From Tubiluchus corallicola (lineage: Eukaryota; Priapulida; Priapulimorpha; Priapulimorphida; Tubiluchidae), in contig JAQGDQ010000326.1 of the NCBI GenBank assembly GCA_030141605.1, positions 204,369 to 268,368 on the forward strand: DNA of 64,000 bases, read 5' to 3'. The notes under the pieces are model-generated. The model was given only the letters and a program-made list of their open reading frames with translations, had not been told where the DNA came from and did not search any database. The position numbers and the translations under genes were made by a program. Below, piece by piece: positions 35,920 to 46,435 of the stretch (position 1 is the stretch's first letter; every line of letters starts with the position of its first letter).

Positions 35920-36784
35920 ATGCAAACAGCCTCCAAATGTCCTTTCTTGTCATAGAAATGGCACTTGGCATCTTTTTAGGGACAGTCAGGCACTTTGTAG
36001 GCCTTTCCACAACGGTTGCACTTTGTATCCATGTCTGTGGAATGTCACTGCTGATGGTTCTTTCGTTGACCCTTGTTCTGGTTCAGCTTGACTTTGTTGA
36101 CGGGCCTGGTCTTGGAACCGTAAACAGTTTCCTTGACAGCCTTTGCCGCGTCTTCAGTCTCGGTAGTGATTTGGATAGCACGGGCGAAAGTCAAATCTTC
36201 ATCCTTGATTTTGAAGATAGCCTTCAAAACAGCTTCGTTGTTGATAGAGCATCTGAATCTCTGTCTCAGAGCTTCATCTTGTGGGTCTTGGATTGAAGAA
36301 AAGTCACAGGTAGCAGCAGCGTCTTGGCATATGCGGGCTGCTAACTCCTGGGGAGTTTCGCCTGGCTTCCGTTGCATGTCACTCCAGAACTTGAAACGTT
36401 CTCGCACAATGAAGAGTTTCGGGTCAAACTGTTCCTTCATAAACTCGATAATTTCGTCAATTGTCAGTTCGTTGATATCCTTGGATGGAGACTGTTGAGT
36501 CGCTAGATTTGCCAGTTTTTGTAGATGGCAGCAGTCTGATTTGTTAGAAAAACTTGAGCCTTGCGTTGGTCAGGCACTGTGTTGGCTGCCACGAAGGTAC
36601 AAAATCTTGACCAGTAGTCAGGCCACAGTTCAGAAGTTGGATCAAAAGCAGCAAATGGTGGAACTGCAGCTGTAAGAGCTGATGCAGGGGGAAGGTGGGC
36701 ACTTGAGCTGGAATTCTCTTCAAGAGTTCGAGCCTGAAGCAGCTTCCTCATAGCGTCCATATCTTCTTTGTGTTGCTGCGCCAA
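35920..36784 (-). pseudogene. Gypsy gag region, frameshifted
   Basis: The first part (36784-36503) starts MAQQHKEDMDAM and contains FDPTSELWPDYWSRF and KAQVFLTNQTA, a capsid-like gag segment. A second frame (36440-36045) continues with KEQFDPKLFIVRERFKFW and QELAARICQDAA. Near 36030-35925 there are two zinc-knuckle-like clusters, both damaged: an in-frame TAA follows the first, and the second has Tyr where a Cys is expected. The first ATG lies about 85 bases inside the primer site, consistent with a gag start. Confidence 0.85.
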
Positions 36785-36869
36785 TTTGTTCCCGGAGGAG
36801 CTTGATAAGTTTGCCCATCTGCTCTGCCATCATTGCTTGAATAAACAACTGTCCACTGAGTTACCAAGG

Positions 36870-36887
36870 ATCCTGTCGACTGCGCCA
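36870..36887 (-). other. primer-binding site, tRNA-Ser type
   Basis: The minus strand reads TGGCGCAGTCGACAGGAT, 5 bases inside the 5' LTR. Its complement ends CGACTGCGCCA, which matches the 3' acceptor strand plus CCA of eukaryotic tRNA-Ser with a GCAGTCG 5' acceptor strand. Confidence 0.8.
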
Positions 36888-36892
36888 ATATT

Positions 36893-37229
36893 TGTTGTGT
36901 TTTGTTTCTATCGGAAGGCTCCTAGAGAAAACCAGAAAACACTTCATCAAATTGAACTAGTTTATTAAGCGAGAATTCTACAACACAAGAGTATGAAGGA
37001 ACACGAAATGATTACAGTAAACGTGAAAATCTGGAAAATGTTTAAGTGTATCTGAAAATACAAGTATACAAGAGAATCTGTAAGTATACGTCCGTGCGAA
37101 ATCTGCGTGTGTCTGTCAGCGGCCTGCTTCGCCTTATATAGCATGCCAGGGAACATTCTAGACGTTTCTATCTAGAACATTCTACAATGTTCTATTTAAT
37201 TTTAATAGATGCCAGCGATCTCCACAACA
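36893..37229 (-). repeat. 5' LTR (337 bp)
   Basis: The right copy is the 5' LTR and would hold the promoter of the minus-strand element. It has TGTTGTG and CACAACA ends. It lacks the 34-bp segment present in the left LTR and has two single-base insertions relative to it, which accounts exactly for the 32-bp length difference. The TATATAAGG-like box is kept. Confidence 0.95.
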
Positions 37230-37234
37230 CATTA
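37230..37234. repeat. target-site duplication, right copy (CATTA)
   Basis: CATTA follows the terminal CACAACA of the right LTR and matches the 5 bases before the left LTR. Confidence 0.85.
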
Positions 37235-37679
37235 TTATACGTACATAATGCATTATGCATTGCACAACTGCTAGCAAAAATAAACATGATAGACCACTCT
37301 ATAAGCTAGCCTACCTAAAGAACTGACTAACATTAGATAAAATTTGAAAAACAAATTTGAAAAGCATATGTGGTGTAGAAACTAGTAATTAAGTATGCAA
37401 GTTAGAGAACGATAAAGGCAGAAATTTTTTGCGGGATGGAATCATGGAAAAAAGACGTGGCCATAGCGGTGTCACTGGCGATCTCTTCTGCTAAGCAAAT
37501 CATAGAGATTTCCCGCATTGGTTAGTGTTATCATTTACCAACATGACGATATATCCCGTGTAATGTTCTAAAAACACATTAATTATCATTACGTGTCACT
37601 AAATTATTAGTTTGGTCTCATGTTTCAACTTACCTACGCAAAATATAAAAAAATCAATTTCACAATTTAGTTTTTGTCA

Positions 37680-37875
37680 CTGTGTATGCCAGAATTTTGG
37701 TGGTAGTGCGCGCAGGGATTATGAATGATTAGTGGAGTGTTGGCGATCATTTAATTTTGTGTGAACCGTTATTCAATGCTAAAATTGTAGCCACAGGAGA
37801 TTATTCATCAGCCTCTTGATAGACAAGAGATAAAAGTTTTCGGGTTCGATGACTGAATCTTCTTTAAATTATCAG
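37680..37875 (+). promoter_or_regulatory. presumed spartin promoter and 5' non-coding exon
   Basis: A strong donor, ATCAG|GTAAGG (GT at 37876-37877), is the best candidate for the end of a leader exon. The next good acceptor is TTTTTGAAG| at 38734, 25 bases before the spartin ATG. The upstream sequence has a GTGCGCGC patch near 37709. The start of transcription is not visible. The dead retrotransposon ends 450 bp to the left. Confidence 0.4.
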
Positions 37876-38758
37876 GTAAGGGCAATGTATAAAGGACTTA
37901 ATGGTCATGTTATATTGCCCTCGCATTTTGAAAATTTTTGTATTTTGTTATAATTTGTTGTACAGTTTTATCCGTGTATGTGAAATAAAACAATTTAAAT
38001 CTTAAATCTTTAAATTGGTTAAAATTTTAACATCTGTTGTTCACATTACTGACATAATCAGTGAATACTCTGGTTCATTTGTAATATTCAATAACATGCT
38101 TTCTTTTATCCGTATAAAATCAGTAGTCCAATCTCACTCTGTACTTAGTCTTTCTTTTTCAATACTTTCTTATGATTTCTGTTACTGTTAGTTTGTCACA
38201 TGCAAATTGTAGATTGTTTATTCAGTCCATAAGCGATTGTTCTAGCTTGATAGCTGTCGGTGAATCATGTATAATTAATGTTGGTTTTATTTGTTCTTTA
38301 TATCTTGACTTTGTCCTGAGTGGCAGTTTGCGTTAAAATAATCGTTCTTTACATTTCGACGTCAGAAGTCTCTCGACAAAATGTTCACTCAGATGCTTTA
38401 ATAAACACACAAGAGTTGTGCTGTTTGTCACAATGAAAAATTTTCTCACAAAAACTGAAAAGGAGTTTAATATTAAAGACATTTGGTTGTACCATTTGCT
38501 ACATTATTTGCTTTTTTTATTCTAGAATTCCACTGTTTGCTTATTACAAGTGTTGGATCTAGCCTTGCGTCTAGTATTGCAAATGTTAGATTTTCACATT
38601 TGGGATTTTCTCCTTTTTGCATTGAGTTGCTTGTTACTTGCTGCTATAACATGTTATTCTAAATCATTCACATGTTAAATTACTTTCTTTTGCTTGTTAA
38701 ATTAGTTTATAACAACCTTTTTTTATTTTTGAAGGCAAAATACACATAAGGTCTACCA

Positions 38759-41700
38759 ATGGAGCAAGTACAACAACGGGCTTCTAATTCTAGGCCTCAA
38801 GCATCAAATTCCGCAGAAGACAGTCATACAGAAGAAGTTGAAAATAATAATTTTAACAGAATAAAACTGATTCATGATGAGGCATACAAACACATTGATC
38901 AAGCTATAATTTTTGAGGAAGGTGGCGAAAATGTTAAAGCTTTGGAGTATTACAGAAAGGGACTAAGCTTAATCGATAGAGCTCTCGACAATTTTTGTGC
39001 GGAAACATGTGAAAAGAACCGGCAACTCCACAAGAAGCTGGTTGGTGCAAGAAGTGAAGTGGTTTCTAGAATTGAATTTTTAGAAACGCGTTGCTCCCCA
39101 AATATTGCAAGAGTTTATCCTTCATTGTATCAAGACAGCATGCTTTATGAAAACTCAGCAAGTGCAGAAACAAGTACTGTTATACCATCTGCTCCATCAG
39201 TTGATCTGGCAGACAGTCTGAGTGACAGCATTATAGAGGATATTGATGTTATGATACATCGCACAATTGTTGACCCAAATGCTTCGGAATTGTTTTGCAT
39301 ATCTACTGGTGTACAGCTGTTTTTTATTAATAGCCATGGTCATGTTAGTGCCCCTTCTTGCCCTGGGCCATTAAAGATATACAAATTTGCACAAAATGAA
39401 GAAAACTTTCAGGAAAAAAATCCACCAGCTTTTCTTCAGGTTTCCGATTGGGTGTTTCCTTTAGTACCTAATCAGTCTCCCGTATTGCGGAGTAGTGATG
39501 GATCATACATGTTTCCTGATATTGGTGCAAGCCAGCCAGGTAAATAAAAATTTTATGATGTATATTCACTGTTATGAAGACTTTAATGTGAAGACTTTTC
39601 AGTTGCCTGGCAGTTGTCATTTCAGTTGATTGTTGGTTTTGATAGCAGTTGTCATTTCAATTCGGTTTCAATAACTAGGCAGTTTTTTTATTGTAATTCA
39701 AATTAATATTTTGCTGCAGTAGAAATTTTTGTAGGTACCAACAATTCTAATTTGCACAAACAGATATTTTTGTTAGTTTTCATTTTGCTAGTCTGTAAGC
39801 TACCAAAAATTAATTTGCATTTTTCAGATTCCTATGTTGGTGTTAAACTGCCTGCAAACATTGATCCACAATGTAGACAAGAATTTGAAGAGCTGATGGA
39901 TCAGCTGAGTGCGTTGGTTATAGAAACCATTGAACCTCAACCAGCAGAGGAAGAAGCTGTAGTAATAGCTGCAAAGGAAGATCACATTAGTGATAAAGTA
40001 TCAAGAGGACTAATTATAGGTACTTTTGCTACTAAGTAGTGTTAAAGAAAAGAGGACAAGCAGATGTAATTTTCTGTGTATGGGACTGTTAGATGGGGGG
40101 GGGGGATATATATCGACAGTGAATTTTCCGATTGCCAGCAGTATCAAAGGTGTACCTTTTACCTTACATAACACAAAGTTTTCAATTCTATTTATTACTA
40201 CAAAATTAGTTGTATAACATTTTTAGTAAATTTGCAGCTAAGTTACTAAAATAAATAGATGCACATGCATTTGCATGAGTAAAAACAAATCTGATTTGAG
40301 TGAACTTAGTTTATATAGATTTGTCTTAATTCTGTGTAAAACAGACAGTATAAAAATTTTGTTGCAGGTGCTGAGTGGGTTGCATGGGGATTAACAAAAG
40401 GGGCAGAGAAGACAACGAAGCTTTTCAGGTATGGTTCAGCGAAATTCCGTGATCACGTTGCGCCAGATGATCAACCGGTAAAAGTGAATTCTAAGTATCA
40501 AACAGGACTTGATTATGCCAGCTCTGCTGCTGAGGTTGCTGTAAACGTCAGTAAAATAATTGGTATGTATCATAGTAAAGTTAGTATTGTTAGCTATAAA
40601 TACTTTATATGACATTTGACTTGCATGTAGTGAAAGTTAATATCATAGTTGAGAATGTTAGATTTAGAAACCAGTTAGTTAGAAGGTAAATCAAATCTTT
40701 TATTTAATTGTCTTTATTATTTAATTATTAATAATTAAATAGTAATTAAACCAATTATTTAATGTAAGCAAAGTGATGTAATAATGTGTGCAAAGTAAAA
40801 ATGCTTTTCAGAAACATATGCATTTTTAAGATTTTTTGTTTTCATTTTTTGATGAAATTGATGTTATTGTTTAAGAATTTGAAATTTAGAGACCAGTTAA
40901 ATAAATAAGTAAATTGACACATAGAGAAAATCCTTATTTGCCAATTAAAATCAGGTTTGTACAAAGTAAAAGTACTTTGCATATGTTGAACAGAAATCAT
41001 GTATGTTTTCCAATTTGTGGTTGGGTACAGAGTTTGTACTTGCTAAAAAGAAATGAAATTTTAAAGGCTGCATTTTGAACTTGATTAAGGCATATTAGCT
41101 TAGCTCCTTTTTGATTTTGGAATTATTAAATCATTTGTTTGATTCCGTTGCTTTTTCCTTCATATGAGAGAAGTTTGAAGTATTTGTTTAGTATCTTATT
41201 TCTTCTTTCGTTGTTTCTTTTTTACAATGTCTATTTCTCAATAATAACAATAAACTTTCACAGTGCGAGAATTTGAATTTTATTGCAGTTGACAAATTAG
41301 GTGAGGCTACAGTAGCTCTAGGAACTTACCTTGCACCTCATCTTAGAGAAGGTGCAGAAAAAATTTTACCAGATTCAGTGAAAAAACCAAATGCATCTGG
41401 GAAGTCAACAATGGATTCAGTAGTAACCGTCGTAGCTGGTGGTGTGCAAGGTAATAAATATAATAGGTGGTTGATTTTACTGGATTGTAATATTCTAAAA
41501 TAACTGTTGGCAGTCTCACATATAATATTACTAGATTATTAGATTATTGCTGCCTGCAATTTTGTATGTCTGTTGTATGTATGCGAGCTATAGAAACAGT
41601 GTTATACATTAACTGAAGCCATCCATGTTTTACAATTTTACACTCTTACAGTTTTTATATAAGTGCCACACTTGCACGATACAACACAAAGTTTAGTGTA

Positions 41701-43215
41701 ACTTTAGAGCATGGCACACTTGGGTGTTATCATTTGCAAAATAAAGTGATGCAAAATTTTGTACTTCTGCAGATCACTTAAGCACTGGTTTCACTCCATA
41801 AGTCACAGATACCATAAGTGTGACTATAAAATATTTGATTGAGGTTAAATGTAAATATATAAATTTTCGATAATCTTGTCAACACAAGATATGAAAGTAA
41901 ATCATACAGATTTACATATATTTATAATGTATGACATGATAAGTAGACATAATCATTTTCTTTAAAATGTAATTATTCCTACTGCCATTTTGCACAGACA
42001 ATGGCAATTTTCAGCATCTAATTTATGAAAGTTTTGAACTTATTTTTTCTAGGTTTTGGAACTGTTTATGTAGGTTTGGAAAGTGCGGGAAAGATTCTGG
42101 CTAAATCACTTCATAACGAAACAGTGACGATTGTTAACCACAAGTAAGATTGCGCTTTTAATCTATATTTTCTCTTCCCTTTTCAATACAGATTTTTTTA
42201 TTAACAGCCTTAGATTCCATTTGTAACGATAGTTTGAGAGTATTTTAAGTGAGTTTTTAATCCATTTTCTGACTTTGATGTTAAAACAATGTTGTCGGCA
42301 TACATGAGGCAGCTGATTCTTTTATTTTGTATTATAATTGGGTCACACGTATCATTAAACTTGTTAGGGAAATTGTTCAAAGACAACGAGGATAATGTTG
42401 AGCTCAGTACACACTCTTGTTTTACCCCAGAAGTACTCAGAAAATTATCTGCACAACCATGTAGCGTTTTTATTGAGTATTTGGCTTTGCTGTACATATC
42501 TTTTACAATGAGAAACATTTTCCCGTTTATACAATATTTTGCTAATTTATTAAATAGAGCATTTTGTCAGATGCTGTCAAATGCTTGTTTAATGTCGAAG
42601 AAACGTGTATAAAGTTGACCTTTATCTGCTTTTACTTGCTTATCGATCATTGGTTTTAATATTAATAAATGATAATTAGTGCTACTGCCTATACGGAAAC
42701 ATATTTGCGGTGGATGTATAATATCTCCTTTCTCCAAGTATTCATTTAGTCATTTAGTCGTTCATTGAGAATTTGTGTGTAAAAAGTTTGCTTAGGCAGC
42801 TGGAGATAGTAACGTCACGGTATTTTTGTGGGTCCTTTTTACTTCCATTTTTGTGAATTGGTACTATTAGGCTTTCGGACCATGCCGTGGGGTATATGCT
42901 TAGTAAATTAAATTAAATAATTTAGTTACATGTGGGGCTAGATATGTTATGGTACTTTTTATGACTTCATTTAATATATACATCTGTATTTACAGGTATG
43001 GATCAGAAGCTGGTAAAGCTTGTGATTCCGCAGTTCGTGCTGCTGTTAACACTGGCTTTACCGCCTACAACATCAGCCATCTTGGAGTAAAAGCTCTAGC
43101 AAAGCGGGCAGCAAAAGATACGGGGAAGGCGGCCATACGAGATTATTCTGAAGCTCATCTGGATGAACCCAAAACTGCAAAACTTTCATCGTTTTCAGCG
43201 GTGACAAAAAATTAA
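38759..43215 (+). CDS. SPART: spartin (MIT and senescence domain protein)
   Basis: Complete gene. Coding exons by splice phase are 38759-39539, 39828-40019, 40368-40562, 41289-41450, 42053-42143 and 42996-43215, giving 546 residues; human spartin is longer (about 666). Residues 33-112 form an MIT domain (AYKHIDQAIIFEEGG, YYRKGLSLIDRAL), which in spartin binds the ESCRT-III protein IST1. Residues 140-148 include a PSAP late-domain-like motif. Residues 175-255 are the conserved middle domain (DPNASELFCIS, PLKIYKF, DWVFPLVPNQSPVL). Residues about 315-520 are the senescence domain (GAEWVAWGLTKGAEKTTKLF, YASSAAEVAVNVSKII, GFGTVYVGLESAGKILA, SEAGKACDSAVRAAVNTG), linked in vertebrates to lipid droplets and lipophagy. 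All junctions are GT-AG; the first four introns are phase 1, the fifth phase 2. The last intron holds an antisense LINE fragment. A possible AATAAA lies near 43889. Confidence 0.95.
40095..40105 (+). repeat. poly-G run in spartin intron 2
   Basis: Eleven consecutive G in an AT-rich intron, 75 bp after the exon-2 donor. Similar runs occur at 19758-19770 (13 G) and 28686-28696 (11 G). Confidence 0.8.
42200..42890 (-). mobile_element. degenerate LINE reverse-transcriptase fragment in last spartin intron
   Basis: Read on the minus strand from about 42885 leftward: WSESLIVPIHKNGSKKDPQK then ISSCLSKLFT (the start of a non-LTR RT domain), AFDSI followed by a stop, then GVKQECVLSSTLSSLSLNN and ISCLMYADNIVLTSKSENGL. 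The active site YADD is mutated to YADN, and KQGC to KQEC. Stops and shifts break the frame, so it is dead. The order of blocks matches CR1/L2/Jockey-like LINEs. Target duplications and a tail could not be defined. Confidence 0.85.
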
Positions 43216-46200
43216 ATTTGACAAAGTTACCGTGTTCTTATTTTCATGTATGATGTTTCAAAATTTGTGTAAGTTGAAGCGTTTGTTCATGTGAGATTTA
43301 CTTAGTGCATAATTACTTTGTGATGAATGTTAGTCTTAGTAAATAGGCTCTCATTCCAGTTTTTAATGCCAGTGTATTAGAAGCAACTGTTGAAGTACAT
43401 GTACATAAGCCAGCCGTCCTACATGATTTATTAAACATTTGTTGTATCTTTCCTGAAGTTTACTTCTTAAGATATTAGATTAAGATATGCTGCTGTACAC
43501 ACTATTTATCAGATTCGAGAATAATGCTATAGTTGACTGTGATGACATAGATGTGATTATATAATAGCATTGTAATTGTTGTGAGCATTACTGTTAAATT
43601 TTTAAATATTGTACTTTATTTTTTAGAACTATAATGTTATTATAACCAAGTTATTAGCCTAGCCATTTTCTGACGAATATTTTCAGATAACCATTCAGGT
43701 ACTATAATTACCTATATAGTGAAACTAGTCCAGAATGAGAAACATTTGGCTATTTTCTTATTGAGTTTTTTGTAACCAACTGCTTGAATATGTACATCAT
43801 TTACTGCTGCCATGAATCCATACTGCTGTCTCTCAAAAAAAAATAGAATACGGAGTAACTTTATTGTGATGCTATAATATTAAAAACTAATAAAAACATT
43901 ACATGAATGATGAGAACAAGAACAGTGTCATGGCAAAACAGACCTCCGTATAGAGTTACTTCCCAGGCAAGTAACCGAAACACCTGATCCATTACCATAT
44001 GTACATAACACAGTACAATATTTGTTAATGTTTTCTCTCAAGCTGCTACAAAGAACTTCATTATAAGATCATATGTGCATTAATTTCTGCTAAAATTTGA
44101 TATTGGATCTTTTCTGCAAAATAGAAAAAACTTAACTAGATTAATTATGGTAAATGAGGAATGAATTCTGACTTTCAGAAAATGACAAATGGTACATGTA
44201 TTAGCAGTTTTTTGTGGATGTGCCCATGGCATACAAGCATAACAGTGTAGTTAGTTTGGTATTAAATTATACTTGAATGAAAAACGATAACCATCTAATG
44301 TTGCGTTAATAATTAGACACGGGTGATTTAATGTGATAATGAGCAATTTTCATTAGACAATGGCTGCTGTTAGTGCGCATCCCCCACTTCCTTGACTGAT
44401 TTTATTATAAAATTAATATTTCCATTAAAATTTAAAAACGTTTTATAGCCATCACTGCTTTTGCCTTTTGTTTTTGCATGTGCCTTTTCCTGCGTTTTAA
44501 ATTGCTAATTAGTGGCATTAATTAAGCAACGATGCCTTTCTCTCAAACAAGCTAGTTGATTCACCTTTAAGATGGCCATTGTTTTTATTTGTCTTGCAGG
44601 TTTGGAGTGCATCTGCAGTTTTTTTTATAATAAACATATTTTTTATTTGTCACATCATAAAGCCTAAGGTGAATAGTAAAAAAATCTGCAGGCTTATACA
44701 TACATTGAAAATTGCAAAGTATATACAGAATTAATTCAGACTAAAGCATCAGAGAATTTTACATTGGCAAAATGCATCAGCTCTGTAAGCTAGCTAATTT
44801 CTAACCAATTTGAACTGCTAAAAATACTGAATATTTAACTAATTTCTACAGCGTAATCTTTTAGTCTTATTAATATATCCTTGCACTAATTGAAATAGAA
44901 CATTTTGATTGTGGTTTAGTTGCAGATTACCACACAGAAGGGTTGATATTTTATCCTGTGAATTGAGATTATTGAAATTAACAGCTATGGTATTAGAAAT
45001 AAATAAATCATAGAGTTTTTGATGGAGCTGGTATCTGCTTGCATTATGCAAAGGGCAATTGAGCAGATAATGGTGAACATTTTCAGTATGATATTTGCAC
45101 AAATAGTTTTTACTAACTACGTTTCCAGTATGTCATAACCGTGGCTACGTAGATGATCATTAAGTTGTGAAAAGTTTTGTGTGATGAAATGCGTTTGGTG
45201 TATTACCTTATGTAAAATATTTTGGTCTTTAACGTGTTTTTTTACTTTAGATACGAATATACTCAAAGACATAGTAATGTTCCGCAGGTTTGAACCTGAT
45301 TGGAGTATAAAGAGACATGCCTTATCCGCCTTGATAATAGCAATAAAACTAGCTTTCACTGTTGTATTCTCCTCAGATGATTCATAATTAGACATAAAAT
45401 TATCAAGAAAAGAAATACATTGTCAAGACAACAATACCAACAAAACCACGATGAAATTTAACAGTTATTTGTGCCGTCCTGATAATGTGTATATTGTAAA
45501 CATTGCGTGTTAAAATCATGAAAGATAAAGATAATTTAAGATTCATCACCAGTATGTTTTCTTTAAAGTGTCAAAATTTGCCGTTTTGCAATTGCCGTAA
45601 TTACGACTCTCATTAACATGCAAAAGTAGACATCTAATTATGACCATATTTAATTTAATAAAACTGTAGAATTATAATGAACTAGAGCAACTGTCACTTG
45701 GTCATGGACGGAAAACTGGTGTGTGACTAAAATTATGCATCAAGGATAATTCAGGAATGAAAGCTTAAACAGGACATGTCAGACCTGCAGCTGATGAAAT
45801 TAAAAAATAATAGAAAATCATTATAGTTAAACAAGTTATTTTTATTGATCAATAATAATAATAAAATAAATGAAATAAAAGTCTATTCTTGCAATAATAA
45901 TAATACAACCACTTTTTACTGTCACTGTAACAATGGTGGAAAACTCGTGCAACTAATTGTATGATTAATTATTGAGAAGACTATCCACTATAATGAAAAC
46001 AGTGTATATCTGTTTAGACCAAATCTTAGTGTTTTAAATGGTATATACAACACTTAACATGGCAAGAAGACTTCAAAAGCAAATAGTGTCAAATCATGCT
46101 ATTGGCTACTGGAGCTGCTTCTTAACTTTAGGTTAAACATACTAACATTTTGTTTTAGAGTACTTATATGATTAAATAATGAAATTTTCAAGTTCTTTAC

Positions 46201-46435
46201 ATTCCAAGTTTAAACTCATCTTCAAATTGACACATGAAATGCTATGGAAAACTTAACTAAAACTTCTGACAAACGTCTAGGTATGCTTCTGGAAAATCAG
46301 CATATTACAGGGATAACTCTATTGGCATACGAGTACAATACACAATACGGTCATTACCAAAAGACACGACATTCTGTTCTGAAAGTTCAAAAAAGTATTA
46401 CAGCCTATTAATAGCATTCTTTAGTAGCTTATAAT
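43216..46435. other. spartin-POMP intergenic region (convergent 3' ends)
   Basis: Holds the 3' UTRs of both genes and a LINE remnant at about 44640-45400. Candidate polyadenylation signals are AATAAA near 43889 (plus) and TTTATT, that is AATAAA on the minus strand, near 45842. I see no other gene in it. Confidence 0.5.
44640..45400 (-). mobile_element. LINE C-terminal fragment
   Basis: A minus-strand frame (45395-45117) ends in SQLNDHLRSHGYDILET and, after a one-base shift, continues (45102-44839) with LCKYHTENVHHYLLNCPLHN, ending in LRCRN. This Cys-x-(8-10)-His-His-x-Cys type tail with an HYLL.CP motif is typical of the region after RT in CR1/L2-like LINEs. It is a separate insertion from the spartin-intron fragment: for one minus-strand copy the C-terminal part should be at lower coordinates than RT, but here it is higher. 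Confidence 0.7.

Larger units (their letters stand above)
32521..37229 (-). mobile_element. Ty3/Gypsy LTR retrotransposon, full-length frame, inactivated
   Basis: A 4.7-kb element transcribed from the minus strand with the order LTR, primer site, gag, protease, reverse transcriptase, RNase H, integrase remnant, polypurine tract, LTR. The pol order (RNase H before integrase) marks it as Ty3/Gypsy; no envelope frame is visible. Gag, protease, RT and integrase lie in shifted frames broken by stops, and the middle of the integrase catalytic core is missing, so the copy cannot move on its own. The LTRs differ at roughly 26 positions over about 335 aligned bases (counted by eye) plus one 34-bp gap, so the insertion is not recent. 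It lies about 0.5 kb upstream of the presumed spartin first exon. It has higher GC than the surrounding DNA, typical of a foreign insertion. Confidence 0.95.
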
